Under the pieces are notes generated by a model that saw only the letters and a program-made list of their open reading frames with translations, had not been told where the DNA came from and made no database searches. Shown here in pieces: positions 25,885 to 34,603 of a stretch of DNA of 64,000 nt. Position numbers and translations under genes: made by a program. Origin of the DNA: Bacteroidota bacterium (GTDB taxonomy: Bacteria > Bacteroidota > Ignavibacteria > UBA10030 > UBA8401); the NCBI GenBank assembly GCA_035506275.1, contig DATJPT010000009.1:1-64000 (forward strand). Reading direction: 5' to 3'. The first letter of the stretch is position 1; the number at the start of each line of letters is the position of its first letter.

Positions 25885-26430
25885 ATGAACAAAAATATTT
25901 TATCCTGCATAGCTCTGATTATTGTGTTAGCATTCCCGGCAGCAGCCCAGTTCGAGAGGCCCGCGTTTGGACCCGAACAGGCGAAGCTGGCGTTTATCGT
26001 CGGCTCGTTTACCACCGCGACTCATATTCCGGCGAGTCCCATGGCTCCGAACGGAGCGGATGGAACAGGGACGTTGAGCGTGAAGTGGGGCCTTGACTCG
26101 ATGTTCGTTATTCTCGACGAACAAAGCAAAAATGACCTTCTTGGAAATTACAAAGGGCACGGCGTCTTGGGGTTCGACCGCCGCGACGGGAAATACACCC
26201 TTTCGATGTTCAACAACTTTGGCGACACACCGCAGTACCGAGGCAATTTCAGCGGAGATACCCTTGTCCTGATGACCAAGGTGGAATATCCCAATGGGTC
26301 GTTTGATCAAAAATTGGTTTGGTATAAAGATAACAACGCGGTCCGGTTGAAAATCTATAACGATATGGGAAGCGGATTCACGTTGTCGATAGAAGAAACT
26401 TCCACTCCGTCCGCCGATTCAAAAAAATGA
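25885..26430 (+). CDS. Secreted DUF1579-like protein
   Basis: A 181-residue protein; ATG 25885 is chosen because TTGGAGGAAC precedes it and it gives a clean signal peptide (NILSCIALIIVLAFPAAAQ). The mature part is a beta-rich lipocalin-like sequence with TGTLSVKWGLDSMFVILDE and GHGVLGFDRRDGKYTLSMF, which fits DUF1579 (often annotated as 'heme-binding-like' folds). No function is assigned. A longer frame from 25771 overlaps the previous gene and is rejected. Confidence 0.75.
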   Translation: MNKNILSCIALIIVLAFPAAAQFERPAFGPEQAKLAFIVGSFTTATHIPASPMAPNGADGTGTLSVKWGLDSMFVILDEQSKNDLLGNYKGHGVLGFDRRDGKYTLSMFNNFGDTPQYRGNFSGDTLVLMTKVEYPNGSFDQKLVWYKDNNAVRLKIYNDMGSGFTLSIEETSTPSADSKK

Positions 26431-26479
26431 TCGCACGAGTGAGAGTTCGTGACGCAGGGTCCGAACTTTACGAGAGCCT

Positions 26480-27097
26480 ATGGGAAAAAAAGACAAGAGA
26501 GTGGATCTTTACATCGCAAAATCTGCAGGTTTCGCCAGGCCGATTCTTGCGCATCTTCGGCAGCTCGTACACAGCACTTGCCCCGACGTCGAGGAGACCA
26601 TCAAATGGGGATTTCCGCATTTTATGTACAAAGGGATGTTGTGCAGCATGGCATCGTTCAAGCGCCACTGCGCTTTTACACTTTGGAAAGCCTCCGTCAT
26701 GGCTGATTCAAAAATGCATCTTTCAAAGGTCGGGAAGACCTCCATGGGACAATTCGGACAACTGACCTCGCTCAAGGATCTCCCTTCTGACAACATCATC
26801 ATCGCATATGTGAAGGAAGGAATGAGGCTCAACGACGAGGGGGTGAGAGCCCCGGTCAAATCAAGAGATCTCGGGAAGAAATCGTTGAAGGTTCCGGAGG
26901 ATTTCAGAAAGGCTCTTGCGGCAAATAAAAAAGCCCTTCAAACATTCGAGGGATTCAGCTACACGAACAAAAAAGAATATGTCGAATGGGTTGCCGGTGC
27001 GAAGACAGGCGAGACCAGAGCCAAACGCCTTGCAACGTCGATCGAATGGCTGTCGAAAGGGAAAGTACGCAACTGGAAATATTTGCGGAAATCATGA
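26480..27097 (+). CDS. YdeI/OmdA-type DUF1801-containing protein
   Basis: A 205-residue protein. The N-terminal half is a DUF1801 domain (TIKWGFPHFMYKGMLCSMASFKRHCAF). The C-terminal half has the YdeI/OmpD-associated helix pair (PEDFRKALAANKKALQTFEG, YTNKKEYVEWV, ETRAKRLATSIEWLSKG). E. coli-type relatives are linked to resistance to stress or bacteriocins, without a known mechanism. It shares the first domain with the protein at 772-1161. Confidence 0.88.
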   Translation: MGKKDKRVDLYIAKSAGFARPILAHLRQLVHSTCPDVEETIKWGFPHFMYKGMLCSMASFKRHCAFTLWKASVMADSKMHLSKVGKTSMGQFGQLTSLKDLPSDNIIIAYVKEGMRLNDEGVRAPVKSRDLGKKSLKVPEDFRKALAANKKALQTFEGFSYTNKKEYVEWVAGAKTGETRAKRLATSIEWLSKGKVRNWKYLRKS

Positions 27098-27107
27098 AGG
27101 CACTGAA

Positions 27108-27659
27108 CTACCGGACGTTGTGCCATTCGTGAACCAGCATTCTGTACAACACCAGATCCACAAAATGATCGTAGAGCCATTCCCCGTCTTTGATGACCCC
27201 CTCTTTGACAAAGTGAAGCCGCTCCGGTATCGCGCAGCTCTTGGTATTCCCCGTCGCACATCTGATCTCAACGCGATGCAGCAATAGTTCATTGAAGGCG
27301 TAATTGACGAGGATGCGGGTTGCTTCCGTCATGATTCCTTTCCCCTGAAAATCTTCCCCCAGCCAGTACCCGATCATCACACATCTGTTTTGCCAATCGA
27401 TCGGATGGTAGCCGATGATCCCAGCGGTTTCATTCTTATAGGTGATGACCGCTTGAAAACCTTTTTTGCTTGCATACTGCTCTTGCGCATGGCGAATGAA
27501 TGCATAGGTGTCCTCGGCCGAAGTATTGCCGTCCAGCCAGGGGAGCCATTGACGAAGATGCGCGCGGTCCCGGTCGATCAACGCAAAGAGTCTATCTGCA
27601 TCGGCCTCTTCGACGAGATGCAATTCGGAGGGGAAAATATTTGGGAATAGAATTCTCAT
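27108..27659 (-). CDS. GNAT N-acetyltransferase, RimJ/RimL type
   Basis: A 183-residue acetyltransferase. It carries LFALIDRDRAHLRQWLPWLD, the acetyl-CoA loop IGYWLGEDFQGKGIMTEATR, and RVEIRCATGNTKSCAIPERL, all typical of RimL/RimJ-like enzymes that acetylate ribosomal-protein N-termini or other amines. I choose ATG 27659 because a promoter (27682-27710) sits just upstream; the longer frame from 27710 would begin inside its -35 box. Confidence 0.88.
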   Translation of the reverse strand: MRILFPNIFPSELHLVEEADADRLFALIDRDRAHLRQWLPWLDGNTSAEDTYAFIRHAQEQYASKKGFQAVITYKNETAGIIGYHPIDWQNRCVMIGYWLGEDFQGKGIMTEATRILVNYAFNELLLHRVEIRCATGNTKSCAIPERLHFVKEGVIKDGEWLYDHFVDLVLYRMLVHEWHNVR

Positions 27660-27681
27660 GAGCTGTTGATGCGCCGACTCA

Positions 27682-27710
27682 AAAATAACCGTAAACCATT
27701 CCATTTGCAA
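27682..27710 (-). promoter_or_regulatory. Promoter of the GNAT acetyltransferase gene
   Basis: On the minus strand TTGCAA (27710-27705), 17 bp, TATTTT (27687-27682). Predicted transcription would begin about 15 bases before ATG 27659. Confidence 0.6.
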
Positions 27711-27745
27711 GTTCTTCGCATGCGGTATGAAATATCCTCCTCATC

Positions 27746-27774
27746 TTGAATCGCACACGGGAATCCCGTATCTT
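27746..27774 (+). promoter_or_regulatory. dinB promoter with a palindrome inside the spacer
   Basis: TTGAAT (27746-27751), 17 bp, TATCTT (27769-27774). The palindrome ACGGG-AAT-CCCGT (27757-27769) fills the spacer and touches the -10, a good place for a repressor such as an SOS regulator. The start codon at 27783 lies 9 bases after the -10, so the message would be nearly leaderless. Confidence 0.55.
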
Positions 27775-27782
27775 GCCCTCCG

Positions 27783-28937
27783 ATGGCGCATCAAAAAAGA
27801 TATATTGCCCACCTTGACCTCGACTGTTTCTTCGTTTCAGTGGAACGCATAAAGGATCCGGGCCTTAACGGCAAACCGGTTGCGGTCGGGGGGAACGCGG
27901 AGGGGAGGGGAGTGGTTGCTTCCGCATCGTACGAAGCCCGAAAGTTCGGCGTCCGTTCTGCCATGCCGACCCGGCGCGCTCTTCAACTATGCCCACAACT
28001 CCTGGTCGTCGGGGGACATCACAAAGAGTACAGCGAATATTCTGACAAGCTCTACCGGCGGATGCTGGATTTTACCCCCATTGTGGAGAGGGCCTCGATC
28101 GACGAGATGTATTTGGATTTTACCGGATGCGAAGGCTTGTACAGGAACGATCTCCCCGGTGTGATGAAGACAATGCAGCAATCAGTGTGGAAGGAATTTT
28201 CTCTTCCGTGTACCATTGCGTTGGCTTCAAATAAATATATCGCAAAGATCGGGGCCGGTACGGTAAAACCGGCGGGGGTTTGTTACATTCCTCACGGTGA
28301 AGAAAAAGCATTTCTTGCCCCTCTCCCGATTGAAGTCATCCCGGGAATCGGCCCGAAGACTGCTCCGTTGCTGCGAGAAAAAGGGTTTCACATTGTCGCT
28401 GATCTGCAGAATGTTTCGCGTGACCGCATGGATCGGTTGTTAGGGGAAATTGGAACTCATCTTTTTGAGATCGCCAACGGTAAAGGGCCGGATACGCTTG
28501 CGGTCGATTGGGACAGAAAGAGCATCAGCAGGGAAGAAACATTCGCGCACGATATCGGGGATGTCGGTCAGCTTACAAAAATTCTTCATTCGTTGTCGGA
28601 AGACGTCTGTTCAACACTGCGCTCCTGTCAATGGAAAGCGCGCACGGTCTCGGTAAAAATCCGTTATTCCGATTTTACGACGCTCACACGCGCCGTGACA
28701 ATGGAACCCACCGACGACGATACCATTGTCCACAAATCCGTCACCGAATTGCTGAACGGAGCGTATTCGAAGCGAAGGCCGTTGAGGCTGTTAGGGGTCA
28801 AGCTCTCAAATTTTGTCGGGAAAGTCGAGGAAGACCTTACGCTTTTTCCCGCGGACGGCAAACGGTCACAGATGTTTACTGCCGTCGATAGACTGCGTAA
28901 AAAATTTGGGGATGACGTGATTCATGTGGGAGGCTGA
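27783..28937 (+). CDS. dinB: DNA polymerase IV (Y-family translesion polymerase)
   Basis: A 384-residue Y-family polymerase. Catalytic acidic residues are in AHLDLDCFFVSVE and ERASIDEMYLDFTG, and the nucleotide-binding segment is VVASASYEARKFGVRSAMP. The thumb has helix-hairpin-helix motifs (VIPGIGPKTAPLLREKG) and the little-finger domain follows to about residue 350. It copies past DNA lesions with low fidelity. It does not end with a clear beta-clamp peptide, though TLFPAD near residue 355 is a possible one. No ribosome site is seen; the promoter suggests leaderless translation. Confidence 0.95.
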   Translation: MAHQKRYIAHLDLDCFFVSVERIKDPGLNGKPVAVGGNAEGRGVVASASYEARKFGVRSAMPTRRALQLCPQLLVVGGHHKEYSEYSDKLYRRMLDFTPIVERASIDEMYLDFTGCEGLYRNDLPGVMKTMQQSVWKEFSLPCTIALASNKYIAKIGAGTVKPAGVCYIPHGEEKAFLAPLPIEVIPGIGPKTAPLLREKGFHIVADLQNVSRDRMDRLLGEIGTHLFEIANGKGPDTLAVDWDRKSISREETFAHDIGDVGQLTKILHSLSEDVCSTLRSCQWKARTVSVKIRYSDFTTLTRAVTMEPTDDDTIVHKSVTELLNGAYSKRRPLRLLGVKLSNFVGKVEEDLTLFPADGKRSQMFTAVDRLRKKFGDDVIHVGG

Positions 28938-28986
28938 CGAAGGACCTGCGGGAGTTCTTTGTCGATAGGGGCAGGGGAGAGCTCAG

Positions 28987-29589
28987 TCACTTGCCGGCAG
29001 ATTTCAATGCGTGCTTCAGCAGTTCCTGAATCGTCGGCGTCTTTCCGTTTAATCCCTGGAGTGCCGCCCGTATGGCCTTCTCTGCTGAACCGCGGTTGTA
29101 TCCGAGAGAAATGAGCGCCATTAATGCCTCGGCGCGGATTTCATGCCCCGCATCCGGCGAACCCGCCGTGTGCGGGATGGCATCCCCCTTGGCGATCTTG
29201 TCTCGCAATTCAACGATCAACCGTTCCGCAGTTTTCCTTCCCACTCCGGGAATTGCAGTGAGTGCTGAAACATTTCCCTGTCCAATCAGAATCTGCAATT
29301 CCCCCGGCTGGATCCCGGACAAGATCCCCTGAGCAATTTTTGGTCCGATTCCCGAGACTGAAATCAGAAGTCGGAACATTTCCCTTTCGAGTTCAGTGGC
29401 AAAGCCGAAGAGCTGCAGCGCATCCTCACGTACGTGCGTGTGCGTTAGGATCGTCACCGCGGCGCCGGCCTCTCCAAGCTTTTCGAACGTGGACAAAGGA
29501 ATGCTGACGGCGTAGCCGACGCCGTTGACGTCAACGACAATTTCAGTCGGGGACTTGTGAGAGAGGATTCCTTTGAGATGGCTGAACAT
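28987..29589 (-). CDS. ruvA: Holliday junction DNA helicase subunit RuvA
   Basis: A 200-residue protein of normal length. Domain I opens with MFSHLKGILSHKSPTEIVVDVNG, domain II has the two helix-hairpin-helix motifs SGIGPKIAQGILSG and PGVGRKTAERLIVE, and domain III is the C-terminal ALISLGYNRGSAEKAIRAA. RuvA binds the four-way junction and loads RuvB, which is not in the window. It is the last gene of a minus-strand unit after yebC and ruvC. Confidence 0.96.
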   Translation of the reverse strand: MFSHLKGILSHKSPTEIVVDVNGVGYAVSIPLSTFEKLGEAGAAVTILTHTHVREDALQLFGFATELEREMFRLLISVSGIGPKIAQGILSGIQPGELQILIGQGNVSALTAIPGVGRKTAERLIVELRDKIAKGDAIPHTAGSPDAGHEIRAEALMALISLGYNRGSAEKAIRAALQGLNGKTPTIQELLKHALKSAGK

Positions 29590-29637
29590 GGAAAAACGAT
29601 TAAGAATTATGAATTCATCGATGAAAAGGGAAATGGA

Positions 29638-30201
29638 CTAATTTCTCCTTTTTCCCTTTTCCTTCTTCATTATCACTCTCTCGGGGTGTGTTTCGACGAA
29701 CGATTTCCAGCTTTTGAAGCTTGCCCGGGGCCGCGTGATCCGGTGAGAATGGCAGACGGCCACTGCCAGCGCATCAGTCGCGTCGAAGAACTTCGGCGTC
29801 GTTCTTAATTTGAAGAGATTTTTCATCATGAACTGGACCTGCTCTTTGGACGCGGCGCCGTTGCCGACGACGGACAATTTTATTTCACGAGGGGAGTATT
29901 CGGAAACGGGGACCTCAAAGTTGACCCCGGCCAGCATTGAAACGCCCCTCGCCTGTCCGATTTTTAGCGCCGATTGTGCATTCTTGCTGTAGAATGCCGT
30001 CTCGATCGCAAATTCATCCGGATGAAACTTCTCGATGACGCGGCATAGCTCGGAATAGATCCTTCGCAGGCGGAGCGGCATTGAATCGACCGACGGTATC
30101 CGGATCACGCCGACATCAAGCACTGTCAGCGAGGCGCCATTTTTTCTGATGACGCCATAGCCTGTAACGAGAGTGCCCGGGTCGACTCCGATGATGATCA
30201 T
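29638..30201 (-). CDS. ruvC: Crossover junction endodeoxyribonuclease RuvC
   Basis: A 187-residue RNase H-fold nuclease. Catalytic acidic residues are seen in IIGVDPGTLVTGYGVI (Asp7 region), AIETAFYSKNAQSALKIGQ (Glu) and DATDALAVAVCH (Asp pair). It resolves Holliday junctions bound by RuvA and RuvB. The C-terminus is a lysine-rich tail. It lies 15 bp after yebC and 48 bp before ruvA, so it is cotranscribed with both. Confidence 0.96.
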   Translation of the reverse strand: MIIIGVDPGTLVTGYGVIRKNGASLTVLDVGVIRIPSVDSMPLRLRRIYSELCRVIEKFHPDEFAIETAFYSKNAQSALKIGQARGVSMLAGVNFEVPVSEYSPREIKLSVVGNGAASKEQVQFMMKNLFKLRTTPKFFDATDALAVAVCHSHRITRPRASFKSWKSFVETHPERVIMKKEKGKRRN

Positions 30202-30216
30202 TGGACGTGCACAGCG

Positions 30217-30966
30217 TCAGTTGCCAAAGGTCGCCAAAATTTTCTCGTCGATGTCAAAATTAGCATAGACGTGCTGGGTATCGTCGTGTTCTTCGAGGGC
30301 TTCCATCAGCTTGAGAACTTTTTCTGCCTCCGGTCCTTCAACCTTCACGGTATTTTCGGGCACCTTATGGATCTCCGCTTCTTCGATGGCAATGTGCTTG
30401 TCTTCAATCGCCTTTTTTACCGCTTCGAACGTTTCGGGAGATGTCGTTATTTCGAACGAATCGCCGTCGATCCGGAGATCGTCCGCCCCCGCGTCCAGCA
30501 CGATGGAGAGCATGTCATCCTCTGACATTCCCCCCTTCGGCGCACGGATCGTCCCTTTGTTGTGGAACATCCAGGCGACGGAGCCGCTCGCGCCTAATTT
30601 TCCGTTGTTTCGTTCGAGCAGATGCCGGATTTCGGAGACCGTCCTGTTCTTGTTATCGGTGACCGACTCGATGATGAGCGCGACGCCTCCCGGTCCGTAG
30701 CCTTCATACGTTACGTCTTCGTACGAAACCCCGGGAAGTTCGCCCGTTCCTTTCATGATGGCTCGCTTGATGTTGTCTGCGGGCATATTGCTGGACTTGG
30801 CTTTATCGATCGCCAAACGGAGGCGCGGGTTGCCGGCCGGATCGCCTCCCCCGGATTTTGCAGCGATCGTAATTTCTTTGATGATTTGCGTGAAAATTTT
30901 TCCGCGCCGTGAGTCGGTGACCGCTTTCTTCCTTTTGATTGTCGCCCATTTCGAATGACCGGACAT
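30217..30966 (-). CDS. yebC: YebC/PmpR family protein
   Basis: A 249-residue protein with the unmistakable N-terminus MSGHSKWATIKRKKAVTD and GGGDPAGNPRLRLAIDKAKS, followed by the three-domain YebC fold. The family has been described as transcription regulators (including of ruv genes) and, more recently, as ribosome-associated factors that relieve stalling at proline stretches. It sits directly before ruvC as in many bacteria. Confidence 0.96.
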   Translation of the reverse strand: MSGHSKWATIKRKKAVTDSRRGKIFTQIIKEITIAAKSGGGDPAGNPRLRLAIDKAKSSNMPADNIKRAIMKGTGELPGVSYEDVTYEGYGPGGVALIIESVTDNKNRTVSEIRHLLERNNGKLGASGSVAWMFHNKGTIRAPKGGMSEDDMLSIVLDAGADDLRIDGDSFEITTSPETFEAVKKAIEDKHIAIEEAEIHKVPENTVKVEGPEAEKVLKLMEALEEHDDTQHVYANFDIDEKILATFGN

Positions 30967-31002
30967 AGTCTGTCTCCTTGCGTTTCCAGGTTCACATAAA
31001 TG

Positions 31003-32736
31003 CTAGTGCGTTCCGTTTCCCTCGGATGCCGCTCGCAGGTCTTTGATCTTCAATTGTGGTAGCTGAACTCCGGTAAAGTCGCTTTCATCAACCGCAAAAA
31101 CAATATCACAGTATTTGTTTCCGTTGTTGACGCGGTCCAGCAAATAGCCGAGGTTGAAACCGATGCAATCCAGCGTCACGTTGTTCTTTTTAATCTTAAA
31201 GCGTAAGTGATTCCTGCCGACAATTCGTGCCTGTCCTAATGTCTCTACGTTTCTGGTGACAAACGTCGGCCTCATATTTTTCGGACCGAACGGTGCGAAT
31301 TGCTTCAGGACGCGCGTATATTTTGGAGTTAATTCCCCGAGGTCGATCTCCGCGTCGATCGTGATGACCGGCGTGAGAAGGTCTTCCGTCAGCAGCTCCT
31401 TGGCAACGGCATTGAAGGCCTCCTTGAATTCCTCCACACGGTCGACCTCCAGCGTCAATCCCGCCGCGTATTTATGCCCCCCGAACTGCAGGAGCTTGTC
31501 CTCGCAGCGTTTCAACGCCTGATAGATGTTGAATCCGGCGATGCTGCGCGCTGAGCCCTTTGCGACGCCGTCCACTGTCGTCATCATTATTGCGGGACGG
31601 TAATATTTTTCCACCATCCTCGATGCGACGATGCCGACCACCCCGGGGTGCCATTGTTCTTGATGGAGGATGATCGCTCCTTCGTTTTCGACGTCAAGGA
31701 ATTGTTCGACAAGCTGCTGGGCATGGATGAACACATCTTCGTCGATTTTTCGCCGGTTGATGTTCTCCGACTCCAGAACGCGGGCAAACTCCACTGCGGA
31801 ACTATAGTCGTCGGTGACGAGTAACTCGACCGCACGTTTTGCGTCGCCGAGCCTGCCGACCGCATTGATGCGCGGAGCCAAGACGAAAACGACCTGGCCG
31901 GTTGTCATCGCATCCGGTTTTAATCCCGCTGTGTCGAGAAGCGCCTTGATGCCCGGCCGCGGATGCGTCGTGATGATCTCGAGTCCCAGTTTGACGAAGA
32001 TGCGGTTCTCATCCACCAGCGGCACGATGTCGGCGGTCGTCGCAAGGGCAACGAAGTCGAGATATTTTCCGACCGATGCCTCGGCGCCCACCGTTCGCGC
32101 AAGCGCTTGGATCAATTTGAACCCGACGCCCGTCCCGCAGAGGCTTTTGAACGGATACTTGCAGTCAGCTTTCAGCGGGTCGAGAACCGCAACCGCTTTG
32201 GGCAGTTGATCGTTCGGCTCGTGGTGGTCGCAGATAATAACGTCGATGCCCAGCGACCGGGCGTACTCCACCTGGTCTACCGCAGTGATCCCGCAGTCGA
32301 TCGAAACGAGAAGGGTGGTCTCCCGTCCCTTTGCATGGTCGATGCCGGCCTTCGATATTCCGTATCCTTCCTTGATCCGGTCCGGGATGTAGTAGGCAAC
32401 GTCGCAGCCGAGCTCTTTGAAAAAAAGATAGAGCATACCGGCGCCGTTCGTTCCGTCGACGTCATAGTCGCCATAGACGAGAATTTTTTCATTCTTTGTC
32501 CGGGCGGAAAGGATCCGGTCCACAGCAAGGTACATCCCGTCCATGAGAAACGGGTCGTGAAATTCGCTCTCCGAAGGACGGAAATAGCGGTGGGCTTTCT
32601 CGAAATCATCGATGCCGCGGTTGACGAGGATCGTTGCGAGTGATGGAGCGATGGAGAGTTCATCGGACAGTTTTTTAACGAGCAACGGATCGGGGGGTTC
32701 CGAGATCGTCCAACGGTATTCCTTGATCGGTGTCAA
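31003..32736 (-). CDS. recJ: Single-stranded-DNA-specific exonuclease RecJ
   Basis: A 577-residue protein. I place the start at TTG 32736: GGAGGAG lies eight bases upstream, and the longer frame back to 33012 overlaps the RNase P RNA. The DHH phosphoesterase motifs are ILVYGDYDVDGTNGAGML, LLVSIDCGITAVDQV and VIICDHHEPND, the DHHA1 domain has FGGHKYAAGLTLE, and an OB-fold follows. It degrades ssDNA 5' to 3' in recombination and mismatch repair. It heads the recJ-yebC-ruvC-ruvA group. Confidence 0.94.
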   Translation of the reverse strand: MTPIKEYRWTISEPPDPLLVKKLSDELSIAPSLATILVNRGIDDFEKAHRYFRPSESEFHDPFLMDGMYLAVDRILSARTKNEKILVYGDYDVDGTNGAGMLYLFFKELGCDVAYYIPDRIKEGYGISKAGIDHAKGRETTLLVSIDCGITAVDQVEYARSLGIDVIICDHHEPNDQLPKAVAVLDPLKADCKYPFKSLCGTGVGFKLIQALARTVGAEASVGKYLDFVALATTADIVPLVDENRIFVKLGLEIITTHPRPGIKALLDTAGLKPDAMTTGQVVFVLAPRINAVGRLGDAKRAVELLVTDDYSSAVEFARVLESENINRRKIDEDVFIHAQQLVEQFLDVENEGAIILHQEQWHPGVVGIVASRMVEKYYRPAIMMTTVDGVAKGSARSIAGFNIYQALKRCEDKLLQFGGHKYAAGLTLEVDRVEEFKEAFNAVAKELLTEDLLTPVITIDAEIDLGELTPKYTRVLKQFAPFGPKNMRPTFVTRNVETLGQARIVGRNHLRFKIKKNNVTLDCIGFNLGYLLDRVNNGNKYCDIVFAVDESDFTGVQLPQLKIKDLRAASEGNGTH

Positions 32737-32834
32737 TGCTTTCTCCTCCAAGTGATCGGATTGCCGGAGGTCCCGGCAGTCCAATTCCTGATTTGAAAAA
32801 GCATCTATACGGCGTGCAACTGCATTCTTCCTGC

Positions 32835-33289
32835 AATATTTCTGAGGTCCGTCGGTAAGCCGAATTCTGTCTTCCTCAGCCGGCACGAGGCCGGCGGAAG
32901 GAGGCAACCATTTATCTCGTATCGTTTTTACAAACGAACTGAAGCGACCTACCCATTCCGTTTCTGCGGGGCAGAGTTGAGTAGGCGTCTCTTCTTCCGG
33001 AAACGTTTGCACGTTCGGAAAACGGAATTTACTTGGTCTTTCTCCCGGTGGGGTTTGTCATGCCGGCGCTATCGCTAGCGCCGCGGTGCGCTCTTACATT
33101 AAGGCCTCGAGAGGCCCGCACCTTTTCACCCTTGCTCCCGACAGTGCGAACGCACCGTCGCGGGCGGTATATTTTCTGTGACACTTTCCGTAAGATTGCT
33201 CTTCCTGGATGTTATCCAGCACCGTGCCCGTCCCGGCGAGTCGTTGTGAGACCCGCCGCGATGGAGTTCGGACTTTCCTCCTAAATAAT
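32835..33289 (-). ncRNA. rnpB: RNase P RNA (bacterial type A)
   Basis: Read on the minus strand, the 5' end has AGGAGGAAAGTCCGAACTCC (CR-I) and the 3' part ends with AGACAGAATTCGGCTTA (CR-V, ACAGAAnnnGGCTTA consensus). Between them are GGATAACATCC (P-arm near CR-I), AAAGTGTCACAGAAAATA, AGGGTGAAAAGG (CR-II/III), CCCACCGGGAGAAAGACCAA (P15 region), GGGTAGGTCG and AGATAAATGGTTGCC (CR-IV). The ends can pair as P1 (TATTT and GAGG with CCTC and AAATA). It cuts 5' leaders from tRNA precursors. It lies between rnhA and recJ on the same strand. Ends are accurate to about 10 bases. Confidence 0.95.
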
Positions 33290-33419
33290 GTGCAGCAGTA
33301 TTTAAGCGATTGCCTGACGTACGCTCAGCATCAATTGCAAGAATGTTGAATGAACGAGTCAGCACGTGATATAGATGAATGAATTAAATTCTGTGGAACC
33401 TGCGACCGGGCGCCGTTCG

Positions 33420-33848
33420 TCAGCCGGCATGCTCGTCGATACTTTCGTTTGCCAATGCGTCTGCTTCTTTGTTCTTCTCTCTCGGCACATGATTGATGGA
33501 AAATTCAAACGACGACTTGCTGATGATCTTTTGCACCTCGTCGAAGAGTTTCTTCAGGGTTTTATCCTTCACCTTGTATTCGCCGTTGATCTGACGGACC
33601 ATCAATTCGCTGTCGGAATGAATCACCAGTTTGCTGCACGATGTTCCATTGCCGTTGCCGAACAGCCCATTCACCCTCAGCAGGCATTCGATCAGGGCCG
33701 TGTACTCGGCAACATTGTTGGTCACCTTCCCGAGATACTTTTTCTCTTCCGCCAGCACATTTCCGGATTCATCTTTCAGCACGACGCCGATTCCTCCATG
33801 CCCAGGATTTCCCCGCGCCGCTCCGTCCGTGAATCCGTAAACGGTCAT
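33420..33848 (-). CDS. Ribonuclease HI-like protein
   Basis: A 142-residue RNase HI fold starting at ATG 33848, which overlaps the stop of the zinc-ribbon gene (ATGA). Catalytic residues are Asp in GFTDGAARGNPG, Glu in NNVAEYTALIECL, Asp in HSDSELMVRQ and the final Asp in KNKEADALANESID. It removes RNA from RNA-DNA hybrids. The form matches the small 'reverse-transcriptase-like' RNase H group without the basic handle of E. coli RnhA. A longer frame back to 33911 is rejected. Confidence 0.92.
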   Translation of the reverse strand: MTVYGFTDGAARGNPGHGGIGVVLKDESGNVLAEEKKYLGKVTNNVAEYTALIECLLRVNGLFGNGNGTSCSKLVIHSDSELMVRQINGEYKVKDKTLKKLFDEVQKIISKSSFEFSINHVPREKNKEADALANESIDEHAG

Positions 33849-34576
33849 AACACCTTTTCGCTCGCCTGCGCGAGTTCCGCCGAAATAATGATCCTGCCGC
33901 AATGCTCGCACGTGAACATTCTACTTTGAGTGCGAAGTTCGAGCAGGCGCTGGGGGGGAATTTTATTGTGGCAGCCTCCGCACGAATTGCGCCGGACCGG
34001 GACGACGGCTTGGCCGTGGCGTCCCTTTCTGATGCGGTCGTAGCGGGAGAGCGTATCCGCTTCCAGCCGGACGACGATCTTCTCGCGCTGGTGTTTCAGC
34101 TTCAATTCTTCATCTTCGTTTGCCTTCGACACTTCGGCAAGCTCTGCTTCCTTCTCGTTCAGCTGGACAGTCAGCTCCTCGAGCTGCTTCGTCAAGCCTT
34201 CAATCTCTGTCTTGGCGCTTGCCATCGCGTTTTCGAGCGTCTCGAACTGCTTCTGCAGGTTTTTTATCGATTCGTTTGAAAAGTCTATTTCCTTCGTCAA
34301 CGCATCGTACTCCTTGTTGCTCCGCACCTCGTACTGCTGCGCTTTATATTTTTCCAGTTTCTCCTTCAACTCGAGAATTTCGACATCGGCCTTGTCGCGT
34401 CCCATGACCGAGGCTGTGACGATTTCCTGCTTTTCTTTGATCTGTCCTTTGAGTTTATCAGCCTCCCCCTGAAGCTTTCTCACAGCTTCCGGTAGATCTC
34501 CTTTCATTTCCTCCAAGTCGTCGAGCGAACTATCGACAATCTGCAGCCTGTACAGCAGTTTTAATGTTTCGTCCAA
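33845..34576 (-). CDS. Coiled-coil protein with C4 zinc ribbon (CdsZ-like)
   Basis: A 243-residue protein. Residues about 15-180 form a long coiled coil rich in Glu, Lys and Leu. The C-terminus is a C4 zinc ribbon, CGGCHNKIPPQ followed by FTCEHCGRII. The family is widespread and is usually found beside the Nif3-like gene and an RNase H gene, as here; Chlamydia and Helicobacter members have been studied but a unified role is not settled. It is 27 bp downstream of the Nif3-like gene and coupled to rnhA by ATGA. Confidence 0.9.
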   Translation of the reverse strand: MDETLKLLYRLQIVDSSLDDLEEMKGDLPEAVRKLQGEADKLKGQIKEKQEIVTASVMGRDKADVEILELKEKLEKYKAQQYEVRSNKEYDALTKEIDFSNESIKNLQKQFETLENAMASAKTEIEGLTKQLEELTVQLNEKEAELAEVSKANEDEELKLKHQREKIVVRLEADTLSRYDRIRKGRHGQAVVPVRRNSCGGCHNKIPPQRLLELRTQSRMFTCEHCGRIIISAELAQASEKVL

Positions 34577-34603
34577 TTCCTGCTCCTTTACAGCGATCCT
34601 GTG

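Noticed and set aside
27660-27710. 17-codon extension of the GNAT acetyltransferase
   Set aside because: It would start inside the -35 box of a good promoter, and family members begin near RILFPN.
32737-33012. N-terminal 92-codon extension of recJ
   Set aside because: It overlaps the 3' half of RNase P RNA, has no RecJ homology by eye, and a TTG with a good ribosome site lies at 32736.
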